A stretch of DNA of 64,000 nt from Lepidodermella squamata. Its lineage: Eukaryota; Gastrotricha. Both the position numbers and the translations under genes were made by a program. How positions within the stretch are numbered: position 1 is the first letter of the stretch; every line of letters starts with the position of its first letter. The notes beneath the pieces are model-generated. The model ran no database searches and was not told the DNA's origin. It saw only the letters and a list, made by a program, of their open reading frames with translations. The stretch covers positions 5,208,001 through 5,272,000 of the forward strand of contig JBLDXI010000009.1 of the NCBI GenBank assembly GCA_047495785.1. The letters are read 5' to 3'. Of this stretch, positions 26,825-39,400 are shown in pieces.

Positions 26825-29800
26825 TCAGACATCGACTCCCATTGCGAGGTTTCGCGGATCTGGCAGGCCCATTTCGACATCGCCGAGCTGGTGCAGCGTC
26901 CGCAGCCAGTCTTGCCGCGGCAACGCGTCCGGGAAGAGGAGGGCGAGCAGAGACCGGCCAACAGCGTCGTCCCAGATGCAGAGGCCAGTCGGCGGGAATT
27001 CGTGCGCCCCGGCGACGTACGCCGTCAGCCGCGTGTACACGTTCGGGTGCGAGGCCAACAGGTCGACGCCGCGCTTCTTCAGGTGCGCCGTCATGTTCTG
27101 GAAGGTGAGTTCACGCAAGCGTAACGGGTTGCCGCGGCGGTTCGAGAAGGCGACGCCGGCCGAGACGAGGAGCAGCGCGCGCAGGGTGCCCGGGCGAGGC
27201 ACGGCGAGGCGCAGTTTGGCGGCGCGGAGGACGACGCGTGACTCGCCGGCGCCCGACCCGTCGTCCATCGCGGCCGTGTCCCACGCGGTCACGTGGTTCG
27301 CCAGCGAGCCGATACCGCCGCCGGCGCCGTGGGTTGGCCGCGTCGAAGCTGGCCGTGGCGGGTGGTGAGCGCGTTCCTGCGCGACTGACACGCCGACGCA
27401 TAGCACGAGCTGAATGGAAAAATACAAAAGATAATTTTCATTCATTCGAATATAATAAAAATTAATATAACTGAGAAGAATTTTCCAATCCTTGAAAGTT
27501 AACATTGATCAGCTTATTACAATTTCTCAAAGTTTCAAGCCATCACTAGGAACCCAATACTGAGCTCTCAAGTTCTGAAACTATGAAACTATGAGATTCT
27601 TGTCCTTATCAGATAAATTCAGAAAATTCATCAAATTAAAACGTAAAAATCGACTTTAAATTCGACATATCGAAATTGTAGCATTTTTCCTTTCAATTTT
27701 TACGAATTTTTCCATCAATTTTTTGCTTCGACTCGGTATCATTCATTTTTTACGAAAAATGTCTCCCTGTTTCTGTGATAGGGTAAGCTAAAACCTTCAA
27801 TTATTTAGAATTCATATTGAAAACTAGCGATCAGATCTTTCGATTGAAAGCAGAAAGAATTTGAGAGAATTTGAGCTTCAACTGTGAATCCCACGTGTCA
27901 AAATCAGATGAGCAGTAATATTTGAAGCATGGAACTGTACACTTGAACGAATTTCAAAAATTTCGAATCATCTTCATGAAACCTTGGAATGAAATACTTA
28001 TTAAATCGTGATTCGAAAATAGTTAGCAAGGTCAAATTGGAGCAGGCCCCAAAAAGCTGGTACTAACAAGAAAGAATACTGGCAATTGTTTGACGGTTTG
28101 CTTAGAAAGTCGGACTTCATAGAAAGAGGAAAATTTTCTGAATTTGCCACTTGATTTCAGCTCGATTGGAAAAATGAAAAAATTTCCCCCAGAATGTGGG
28201 TCACGCCCAACCAATTATATTTTTGACTAACCTTAGAATTGGGAGTTCACGTTGAAATTATATTTTTTCCCCACGTCTTGAAGAAAATATTCTCAAATTA
28301 GACAGAAATGAGTCGTTTCTTCTCAAATTGTGGGTGAAATACTGTTTAATTAGTGTCATTGTGAAGACTAACCTTAGAATCTGGATTGTACTGCTGCAGC
28401 AGCTCCATGACTTCGTCCAACGGCTCGCCGCGAACCAGCGCAGCCTCCGTGTGCGTGATCGTGTGGAACTCGAGCGCCAGGCTGTGCAGGCCCAGCTGGC
28501 CGGCCGCGAACGCCGCCGCGCGGTCGGGCCCCGAGAAGTGCGCGTACACGTAGCCGCGGCCGTGGCACAGGTACGACATGCGCGCAAACTGCGACACGAG
28601 CGAAACGAGCATGCGGTCCGTCTCGAGGCGCTTCGCCGCGCGCTGGCACAGGTCGCGCACCTGGTCGAGCGGGCAGCGGCGCTTGCCCACCGAGCCGACC
28701 AGGTGGCCGTCGCGGCAGTTGCGCGAGCAGAACGCGGCCTGGCACGACGAGCACAGGCGGAACTGCGTGCGGGCGGTTTCGGCCGACACGGTGTGGTTGC
28801 AGCCGGCGCGGGCGCACGTCACGGGCGGCGACATGTCGACGATGGGGCGAGAGGGCGGGGGTGGCGGCGGTTGGAAGCGGCTTGGTTGTTGCTGCTGCTG
28901 TGGCTGTTGTTGAGGCGGCGCCGCGACTGGTCGAGCCTAAGAGAAAATGGAAAAAAGTTGAAATTAATTAAAAAATCTCATTATCATTATTATTATTATT
29001 ATTATCATAAATCGGAAAAATATATAGACATAATTTCTAATATTAAAAATAAAACTACAAACTTTCAAAGAAAATATTCATTTTCCAATTTTATGATATC
29101 AATATTGATTTTATTAGCTTTTATTTTTAATTTTGGGGATCGGGAAATGTAAGCCTGGGCTGATATTACATTATAGATGAATTTGTCTCAAAGTAGTAAA
29201 AATAGCTATTACTCACTTCGGAAAAAGTGACCGAAAGTTGATGTTTTTTCAACATTCTCAAACAATAAATATCACAGTAAGAAATTTTCAAGTAAATCAA
29301 ATAGCTCGCGCTGAATAATGATTGGCGGTTCTGATTTCGCAAAACAATTAACGCCAAATTGGTCAATTTTAAGCTAATAAACACTACAAAATGAGCACGA
29401 ATGGCATTATGTCCAGACAAGACAGAAAAAATGAGGAAAAGCAGCTCAAGGCTGGTCCCAAAATATAGTTTTATATTTTGTAGAATACAAAAAACGCAGT
29501 CTCGTATGTTTTGACAGTTACTTATCGAACTTGGCTAATTGAAAACCCCGCGTAATCGGGGATTCCGGCGCAAAAAACCAAGCGAGGGCTGGTAAAGAAA
29601 CATGTCAGAAAATAGCACACGAGAGCCACATTTTTCGGCTTAAATAATAAAGAAAGTCTGCAAATTCTTAAACAAATTGAATAGTTCGTAGGAAAATGTT
29701 GCGAAAATAATTAATTAAAATCAAGGAAATTAAATATTTTAATTAAATTTTATTCAATTTTAAATCTAATTTTGTGTATTTTTTAATTTTTTACCTGTTG

Positions 29801-32800
29801 AATGCGTTGCTGGTGGGCTATTTGAGCGGCATAAGTCGATTCAGATCCACGTGAAACCTGCCTCGAGTACGGCCCTTGAGGCGGAACTGCCTGCGGCTGC
29901 TGTTGATGCTGGCCTGAGACAACGGAATGCGTCGAAACAGCACTGGTCATGCCGGCATGGAACGACTGTGACATGGGCTCCGGCCTCGCCTGTTGCGCAT
30001 GAACAGCCGACGACAGCGAGAACGCGTCCGGACCTAGGCGCGCACTTTTCACCGATTTCGGCGACGCAGGCGCTGAGGGGGTGGTCGTATTAGGCCTGTT
30101 GCTATTATTATTAGTGGCCAAAGAAGCCGAAACCAACGCTGGAACGTCGCGTCTATTCAGCCATGACGCCGCTTCGCCGCTCGGTGGAGCGTACCGGTAC
30201 GCGTGGCCGTGGTCGTGCTCCTCCTGATAGGCGAAAATTCGATCGATGATACCGCGTGATTTCCTCGAGCCACGTGACGAGGTTGAAATTGCGTCCGGGT
30301 CGCGTGATGACGTTCGCGAAACCGCGTCGTAGTCTTTTCGGTAGTTATTCGCCGAGCCGTTTGACATGGCCGATGGCGCCTGGGATCTGGCCGGGGGTTG
30401 TTCCGGCATAGCAACGGGTTTAAATTGGTTATTCACGTCGCTATCTCTCGCTTTCACCCATGAGCCACTTCTCGGCCGGGTTTCAGGCGATGATTCATCG
30501 TTAACTTTGGGCGTGTTATTTTTGGACGTGTTATTTTTGGCATTTATAATGTTGTTATTTCCGGTGTATGTGATTGGTATTGGCACTGGCTGTTGCTGCG
30601 GTTTTTCTGGCACTTTTTCTTTGGGTGGCGGAGGTTGGTTATGCTGGTTCTCGTTGTTGGCAGGTTGCGACGGTTTCGAGGGTGAACGACCTACATAAAT
30701 AAATATATTAAACAATGAATAATAAATAATAAATATGGAAAAATTTGGCCCGATTGAAAGATTATATATTGCGAGTCAGAAATCGAAATAAAATTAAAAA
30801 TTCTGTTCTTTTCGAATAATTTAAAAAATTTGAATAATTTTAATTTCCGAAAATTTAGAACTCGCTGCAAAAATATATTATATCAATTTGTCAAAATACC
30901 TGAGATCCATTTCGGAGCAGAAAATAAGCCCGGCTTTTTGCTGTCCTTCTTCGCCGGAGCAGTTGGAGCCGGTTCAGAAATGATCGAAGTCGACATTTCA
31001 GCAATGCTGATCGATTCATTGATGGACGCAGGCGCTTGCAGTATCGAATCATCCGCGACATTAACAACCGCTGCGGGCTCCTCATGTTGAGTTTTCGCAT
31101 CACCATTCGATTTCTCCTCATTCGGCTGATTTTTCGCCTGTTTATCGCGCCAGAATAGCGATTTGAAGGACGCTCGAAGCGGGTGATTTTTCGACGTGGA
31201 CGCCAATCGATCGGTAGACTTGCTAGCAGGCACTCGTGGCATTGTGGTGGAAGCAACAGGTGGTTTATCATCCATAACAACCGGCTCGTCGAGTGACGAT
31301 CCGATCGAAACTGGGCGATTAACAGATTCATGCTCGCGTAAAACTTGGCTATTCCTATCGATAACAACCGGCGGCTCAGGCGGCGGCAAAATCGGCTTAT
31401 CATCAACAGGCGAAGGTTCCTTAGACACCGATTCAGCAATTGATTTCTGATCGCTCGGTTTCAATAGCTTCGCTAGAAATTTGCCAGGCTTTTTGAAGGA
31501 GGCGCGGAAAGACGAGGCGGTTGAAGCTCGATTCAAAGCAACAGGTGGTTGCTGCTCCTCAACAGGTGGTTTCTCCTCGACAGAAACTGGCGACTTCTGC
31601 GAGGGGATGTCCTTTTCGACGACTTTGCGAGTTGAAACTTGAACTGAAGTGTCAATGACGATCTCCTCGTGCACGTTGGTTGTCGGAAGGACGGTTGTAG
31701 TTTTCCACGATAGCGGCGAGACTGATTTAGGCGGGACAGGGCTTGGCGTGAAAGACGAGCCAATGTTGGACACGGGCGGGTCTAGATCGTCCAAATCAGT
31801 GACCCTAGACTTGGTGTTGTAAACAACAGGCCGGTTATTCATAACAAACGGCGTTGGTTCGACTGTGATTTTCGGAGATACAACAACAACGGGCGTGGTC
31901 ATCCTATTCGGCTCAGGCTGCTGTAGTGCTGGAGTTGTTGTTTTTTCAATAAATTCCTGTTCTGCCTCGTTATAGCCGGCTAGTAAGAGCGGCCGGGGCG
32001 GGGATGAAATTGCTGCATTGCTAATCAACCCAGGCCCACGCAATTCTTCCGTCATTACCAACAAACCGGAATCTGCATTGCTATTGTTGTTATTTTGAGG
32101 TGGGCTGAGTGCGCGTAGTGATGAGGCAACAGGTGATTTTGACGCTGGTCTATTAACAACCGGCTTTGGCAAAGTCGCCGGCCCAGGCGGGCTCGCCACC
32201 CGCTCAACCGGCACGTGAACAACCGGACTCAGCGTTGCTTTTTCAAATTTAGGTGATGCGACAAAATGCGTCTCAATAGGCTGTGGTGATGATGACTTTT
32301 CAATTTGTCTCACATACGAAAATTTCGACGTTCTTATCTCTGTCTCCGTCACGGTTCGCTGCGTAGTTCTCTCCTCCATTAGAGGCGGTGATTTTTGCGT
32401 TTTTAACGGTGTGTCATTCTGCTGTGGTGATTGCTGGCGATGTTTTGGTGACAATGATGATTGTTCATAAGTGTCATTATTATGATTGTGCAGCATTTGG
32501 TCCAGCGGCCGGATGGCTATCGGTTTCGGCCGTCTCAGCGCCGCTTGTTGCTCGGCATATCTGACGGACGGCCGGCGGAAATTCGCGGCCGCCGACATTG
32601 TCGAGGCGGTGTTCGAGGCCCTGGACTCGTTCGCGACCGCTCGGCTCAGCGTCCACTGGCGGGACTGGCGCGCGGCTTCCAGGGCTGATAAATGATGATT
32701 TTCGTTCGGTTTGCGCGACGGCGGGGCGGATTTGGTCCTGGCGAAGGCGGTGGCTCGGGCGGCTCGGCTGTCCGCGGCCCAGTAGTCGTCGTCGTCGTGA

Positions 32801-35800
32801 ACGGACTGTGGTCGCAAAACAATAACAGTGGTTATAATAGCGTCTTTCACTGCGGTGGTCATTTCGCAGGGCAAATATTTGCGTTTCTCAAAGGCATTTT
32901 TCTACACAGTTGGTACATAAATAAATACGCGAGTCGAGTGCGTGATCAGATTAAATATTTGCGGTATTACGCCTAGGTGAGTGCCAACAGCGAAAATGTG
33001 TCGACTTGAGAATTTTAACCTAGATAAATTTCAACTGGTAAGGCGGTCAATTTCGAGCTTAAAATACTCGAATGACTGACTTCAGAAAATGTTAACTATC
33101 TCCAGAAAGCTAAATAAGACTTTCATGGGCAAAGTAATTCTAGAGAACGTAACATTGGAATTATAGAATTTCTAGAGTTATTTTACACATTTTACAGCAG
33201 ATTAAATCAGTTCACAGCTTTCAAGTAAAAATACAAAATGATAGGACTTTTCGGTACTAATAGGCAAGATTATCAGTTATTTCAGGCCGCTGTAATGTCT
33301 CGGAAATTTCAGTGCGAATATCTCAGAATATCTTTAAAAGCAATCAATAAATGGCGACAAAATAAATCTGGATTTTGATAGCAAAATGAGTGCAGATCTT
33401 AAAAAATTCCATTTTAGCAAAGAGAAAATCTCCTGAAAGATAGCTGCTGAATGTAAATGTAGCCGGAATTCTTCGTTTTTATGCGAAAAAATGAGTCAAT
33501 TCACACCAGGGTGACACAAATTCCAAACACCCATTTGCAAAATTTATTGTTAGCGGAAAATCAGATATTTTCCTAATTTTGTTCCCAAAAAAAAATTATT
33601 TAGGATAAAACTCACTTTGATAGGCAAAGCTCGATCTTTCCACAAAATTCTCATAATTATTTGTGCGCTTAAATTTCAAAGATTTATACCGAGTATCATC
33701 CTCTTTTCATTCGTTTTATGTGGTGAAAAAAATAACCACGAAAGAATTTGTGCCATTGACCCGTCAAATGCCGATCGCACTTAGTCACCGCCATCCGCCG
33801 GTAAATAAACAATATTTTTGCGGATTATTAAAAATATCAATAAAAATTTGGCACCCAGCTAATAAAATACGCATACGAAAGGAATTTATCGATCAGAAAC
33901 TGGCGTGATTCATAATTTTATGAATAACAGTGCGAGGTGACCTGGAAATGCGGCGACGTAAATAATTATTATACCTTAAGCCGGAAAACGTGGCGGTCTT
34001 CCTCGTCGTCGTCGGCGCCGTCGCGAAACCACTCAGGCACGTGGATGCGCTCCAGTGACTTGTCCACCCGGACGTCGTGCTGCGACCTCGGTTTGCCGAG
34101 GCCGCGCGGCGACTCTTCGAAGTGGCCCGTCGACTTGGACTTGTCTCGGTCCATCGGCTCGCCGGGCGACATCAACGCGCCGACTTGCGTTGGCGATTCG
34201 ATATTCGCGCGTTTCCGCGGCGAGTCTTGCAAATCGCCGACGGATTTAGCCGATCGAACAGGGACAGGCTCGATTCGCGGCACGACGGCCACTTCGCCTG
34301 AGTCTATGTCCGTCTCGAGGAAAACGCCGCTCGTATGAGTCGCCAGGGCTAAAAACATGATGATGGAGTGTTAGATAACAATTCGTCAGATGAATAAGGT
34401 GTTTTTTATACATAGAGATTAACCCGACATTGAAAATGAGTATATTACACGTTATATAACGTGTTGCGGTCGTTAGCTGAGATTTCGACCTGCCGACGTG
34501 CCTTGAATGTATTTATTCCTTATTTTATACGCTAATTACTCCGCATGAAAAAGTAAGGATACATTAGATCCAAATCAGAGGAAAAACTCTCTTTTCTCAA
34601 GATTAACACTAACCGCAATCAATTTATGCGTAAACGATGGTAAAATTGGGTCACGTACATAATTCAATTTACGCAAGAAAATTCATTCCTACATTTCAAC
34701 GTCACAAAGACGAAAAAAGTTTTTTCGAACCATAAGCGAGAAAACGTTGAGAGCCGTTCTTCGAAGCTAGTGTAACCCGCTACTCAATTTGTGAGAATTT
34801 TCGATTTCTAAATAATGTTAATCAAATGAAAATATCTTGAATCAGAATGATTCATGCCCGAATTCTCGAACGATTTACTTAAAAACGTCTTTCCGAACAC
34901 TATTGATCCTAATATCTTCAAAGTAATAGTGAACGACCTAGGCTATGCTTTTTACAAGTCTGGCTGGCCGAAAATTCTTCAAAAATAAAAAAAACTCATA
35001 ACTTGTTGAGGACCGGAAACAAAATGAATATTAAACAAATCCCCCGGAAAAACGGCCTGTTCTTCATTGCAGAGATCATTAAGACAGAGCATGAAAATTC
35101 CGCGAATAATTCCATTTGAGAACATCCAAGTAGATCTCGAATAATTGTTTCAGCCAAGTTTAAATCACAATTATATCAATTTTCGTAAAATCAGGTTGAA
35201 AATTGTCAGGAAATAACTTTTTGAAAAGGATCATATAGAATTTAGGCGACTTCATGATTAATTTAATGAATTTCCCAGCAAAAATTCTTCTGAACTAGGG
35301 CGAACCTTGGATAAAGTGTGAAATAACAACTTCTGTCGAACCTCTGAAATCTATTGTAAGAAGGCGGTAGAAATAACGGCTATTCTTATGGCATTAGCAA
35401 AAAAATCGAGTTTTCTCACCTTGCTGTTCGGCAGCTCTTTCCCGCTGTTTCGCGGCGTCGATGCGACGCTTCGAGGGCGCAGCGTGTCGCCTCGCTATCG
35501 CCTCGCCCTCGTCGTCGTCAATGTCTTCGAAGTCGTCGCTTTCGAGGCGCCGCAGATGCGCCGGTTGGAAATGCGACTGTTGCGGGTGCTGCGGCTGCGG
35601 TTGGTACAAGTGGTGGTGGTGTTGGTGTTGGTGGGGATGGTGATGAGCCTGGCTGCTCCGCGGCCGGCCGCTGTCATCGTCCTCCGACTGGTCCGAGTCG
35701 ACGGCGAACGACTCGAAGTTCGAGTGCCGTTTGTGAGAGATCGACAAGGCGAGTAAGCCCTGAGGCGCCGGATCAGGCTGACCGGCCTAAAAATAACAAC

Positions 35801-36443
35801 AAATGTTGAACACTTAACGAAAAAAGATAAACTAAAAGTAACATCAACAGTCGAAAAATTGAAAGCCGGTGAATTTAAAGGAAAAATAAACAAAATTATG
35901 TTGAAATTTTGCTGAAAAACTGAAATCTCAGAAATCTGCAAGCAAAATCTCGGTTAGGGGTTAAGAACGTTAAATATTCCGTATCTACTTCAACAAATAA
36001 TGAAGTTGAACAATCCTAAAAACAGGCTTTTGGCTCAAATCCATTTTTCCACGGAATTTATTCAAATTTACAAAAAAAATGAAATTTATTTGGAAAAAAA
36101 TGCTCACAGTCTTGGAACAATTCAAAGCTGAAACAGACAACTGGCTAGTAAAAAAAAAACAAAAAAAATCGGCAATAGATTCGACAATATTTTTGAAAAT
36201 ATTTGCAATTTGAATACCAGAAACCGGCTGTGAACTTAAATTACGAGAAAATTCTCAAATTTACTGAGATTTTTAGCGCGCTTTGAAATTCTTTCATAAA
36301 TTCGTTAATGGAACTGTGAATAAATTTGAATTCGGCTTTCAAATGATAATTTCTATGGTACGTAAAAACCGGTATCAATTGTCGGTAAAACGAACCTGAA
36401 AGTGGCCGAAACGCGACAATCGGTGCGGGTCGGTCGTGCTCAT
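26825..36443 (-). CDS. Large low-complexity scaffold with C-terminal MYND-like zinc finger; possible AJM-1-like apical junction protein
   Basis: Exons in order: 36443-36396, 35786-35420, 34348-33975, 32805-30900, 30690-29795, 28936-28373 and 27409-26825, all in phase, 1,579 residues. The N-terminal ~180 residues include a His/Gln-rich run and an acidic patch. The middle (exons 4-5, about 930 residues) is Pro/Ser/Thr-rich and probably disordered. Exon 6 begins with Q/P runs, then a MYND-like Cys cluster (CARAGC, LCSSCQAAFCSRNC, then H and C) and a compact domain (YVYAHFSGPDRAAAF). The last exon encodes a conserved-looking C-terminal domain (AHEFPPTGLCIWDD). Architecture and length recall the nematode apical junction molecule AJM-1 (epithelial junction scaffold), but I name it only tentatively. 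The exon 4 and exon 7 acceptors have alternatives. GC content is high in exons 6-7. Confidence 0.72.
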
Positions 36444-39400
36444 CCGTGGCAGTAGTGGCGAGACAAGAAAAACAGGAGGCGGTCGGTTGTTGTCAGATTA
36501 AAACCAACAACACGCCAGTTCGTCTTGTAGTGGTACAATAATAATAACTAAAATTAAACACGTAAAAACCTATGCGATGAAGACGTCGACGATGTATTAG
36601 TCTGATAGGTCAGTCAGCAGTCAGTCATTAGCCGGTCGGCACGCAGCACGCTAGGTGACTGCACGAAATAAGCAAGATGGATGGATGAGTCACCACGTGT
36701 CTGTATGTATATGAGCACCTTTTCTACACTCATCACTGGTTGTGTGTATGTGTGTGTGTTATAAGAACAAGAAGCAGGACAAGTAGTCAGCAGCAGCAGC
36801 AGAGGCAGCAGTATAACGACGTGCTGCACTGCGATATATCAACAACAACAACAGCAGCAGCAGCAGCGACAACAATAATGCTGGCTTTGCGAGTGCACAC
36901 ACACAAATGCCGCCGCCGTTCGCAAGAATGAGAAAGCGAACGACGCACGCCAAGCGAACACTAGAAACGAACGCCCCATTTCGCCGTGTGCTACTTACTT
37001 ATATAATAATAACCTAAATATATATCTACCTGTCGAGTGTAAAGGGCTGGCAAGCAATCGCCGCGTCACGTGCGCCCAATCGCCGGTCAAAAACAAAACC
37101 TCAATAATGTGTATAATATAACGTGTACACAAAAGCGTTGCAAAAACAGCAGCTTTTTATTGATAGCATCTCAACTGCAATAAAATCGCGCAAAACCGCG
37201 GACCGCACATTGCAAAAGCGCGCGCTAATTACAAGTAATAAAAACGTGACCCACGCAATTTGCGTTTTTCTGACCAGCAAATTTGCAAATATGACCTAGA
37301 TTGGAATTATAGAAAAATCGCACTGAGAGATAACGTAATCAAAGGAACTTGTGAGAAAACATGTTGCGGTTTTCATTTGCGCCACAGGCAAGCTAGTTCA
37401 TCTGTGATGTTTTTTTGAAAACAAACAACGGAAAAACTAAGGCTCATACTTGGTTGCTGCGCGGTTTTAATCTAAATAAACGAGTTGATAAGGCATAAAA
37501 ATGGTATGAAAAAACCGCATTTAATTAACCTCAGCAAATAAATTTCACAAAATTAAGGAAACGCACGAGATATGAACTGTGCAAATGTCGATTTTTTCCT
37601 GGAAACGATTAATAATTAACGAGCCAGTGTTTTTTCAGCGCTATGTCTACCTGAGATTTTCCTGCATGGAATCAATTCGATAAAAGATGAGAATTTTGAT
37701 GGAAAAATCAATGCGCGATCAAATAAAATATGCCCCATAGGAAAATCGAATAATAAGACAAATATTAGATACACAGGTGCAATAAGGCTGATCACGGCGG
37801 CGATCGGTAAACAAATAATAAACAAACACCTGTGGTTTTTTTCTACCCGCGAGTTGTTGCCCTACTTGTAAAAACAAGCTGCGTCGCCCCGCGAGTGCGC
37901 GCGATCTAATCAAAATAAACAATAAAATTCTACAACCGCGATTGAAAATCTGCCAGAGGAATAGCCGAAAAAAAATAATTTTTTACCAATTAAAACTGAA
38001 TGAAAAGCAGGAAATCGCACCTATAGTCTCTTGTTTTTTCTTATGCAAAAACCGCGCGAAAACATGGGGGACCTTTGTTTGCGAGTTATAGACGGCTGTA
38101 ATACAAATAAATAAGCGCTGAGATATCATAATCATCATCATCAGAATAATGTTAATGATGATGCGTCGCGGCTCTATAAAACGCGCTGTGATGATAATAA
38201 TAATTGTATTACAATAATGCGCTAGATATTTGACGCATGGCCGCGCGCGATCAACGCCGCTGTTTTGTTGCCGCCCGCCACCCAACAAACTGACCAGTTC
38301 TAACAGCGCAAACAAACACTCGCTTGTGTCTCTCGCTGAGATGAATCTATGAATGAATCACGGCCTAGCTATTTAAATAGGCACGCAAAGACGCGGGGTT
38401 ACTGGCGCAGGCTGAAATGCTGCGAAAACGAACTTCCGCATGAAAAACGAACGTTTGAAAACAGCAACTAATAAAGACGCGCAAAAACCGCGGACCGCAT
38501 TCTCAAAAACGCCGCCTCAATTTGCTATCAATAAAAAAGTGGGCCAGACTAATAAAGCTCTCGTTACGATTTCTAATGCGTAAATCCGCGGACCTCGCTT
38601 ATCAAAACGTTAATGACCATCAATAAAAAGCTGACCCAGATAGAGTTTTCCCCTTTTTTAGCCACGGGTAAACACTAACAACCGCAAACAACGCGTTGTT
38701 TCTCAGCTCGAATGAATCACGAGAAGCGTTTCTTTTCGCAATGTGGCCGATTGAGGGGCGCCTTCCGCGCGCTGACATTGGCGCCGCCGCCACTTGGTCA
38801 CACAACTGGCGAAAAGTATAAGCGTATAACTCATTCATTAAAGGCCGGCATCGCATGGCGGCCCCGCGAGACCCGCCTTTCAGTAACAAAAACGCAAATT
38901 CGCAATTGTCTGGAAAAAAATAATAAAGACGCTGGCTTTTTCAATAAGGTAAAATTCAGCTGTATCGATTTCACTTCCGCGAGCGGCGGCGTTGTTGCTT
39001 TGTTTTTATTTACGCGAGGGATGAATGAATCAATCCAGCGTACAAATAAAACTCAAAGTTGTTGACGCGATTTTTATAACTGCTGCCACGAGTAAATATA
39101 AGGCATTTTATTCAGCGCAATTATTGTCATTGGAAACAAAATAATAGTAGGCGGGGAGAAGTGATGAGCCTTAAAATAGCGTCATGAGTGGTGCTTTTTC
39201 AGGATTTTCTTCAAGTAGCCGGCAAGTGCAGTGCCCCTAGCGCCGAGATTTACGCGATCTGCGTGCATGGCGGATTTTTCAGATCTTACCGAGTGGTTCA
39301 GACGGGAAAACAATTCAATTGGTGAATGAATGGCTTTGTCAAAAAAACGGGAATTTGGGGTTATTTTTCCAGCTAAGAAATACAAGAAATTTTCAAGAAA

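Noticed and set aside
26842-27465. Plus-strand Arg-rich frames
   Set aside because: Antisense shadows of the GC-rich last exon of the minus-strand scaffold gene.
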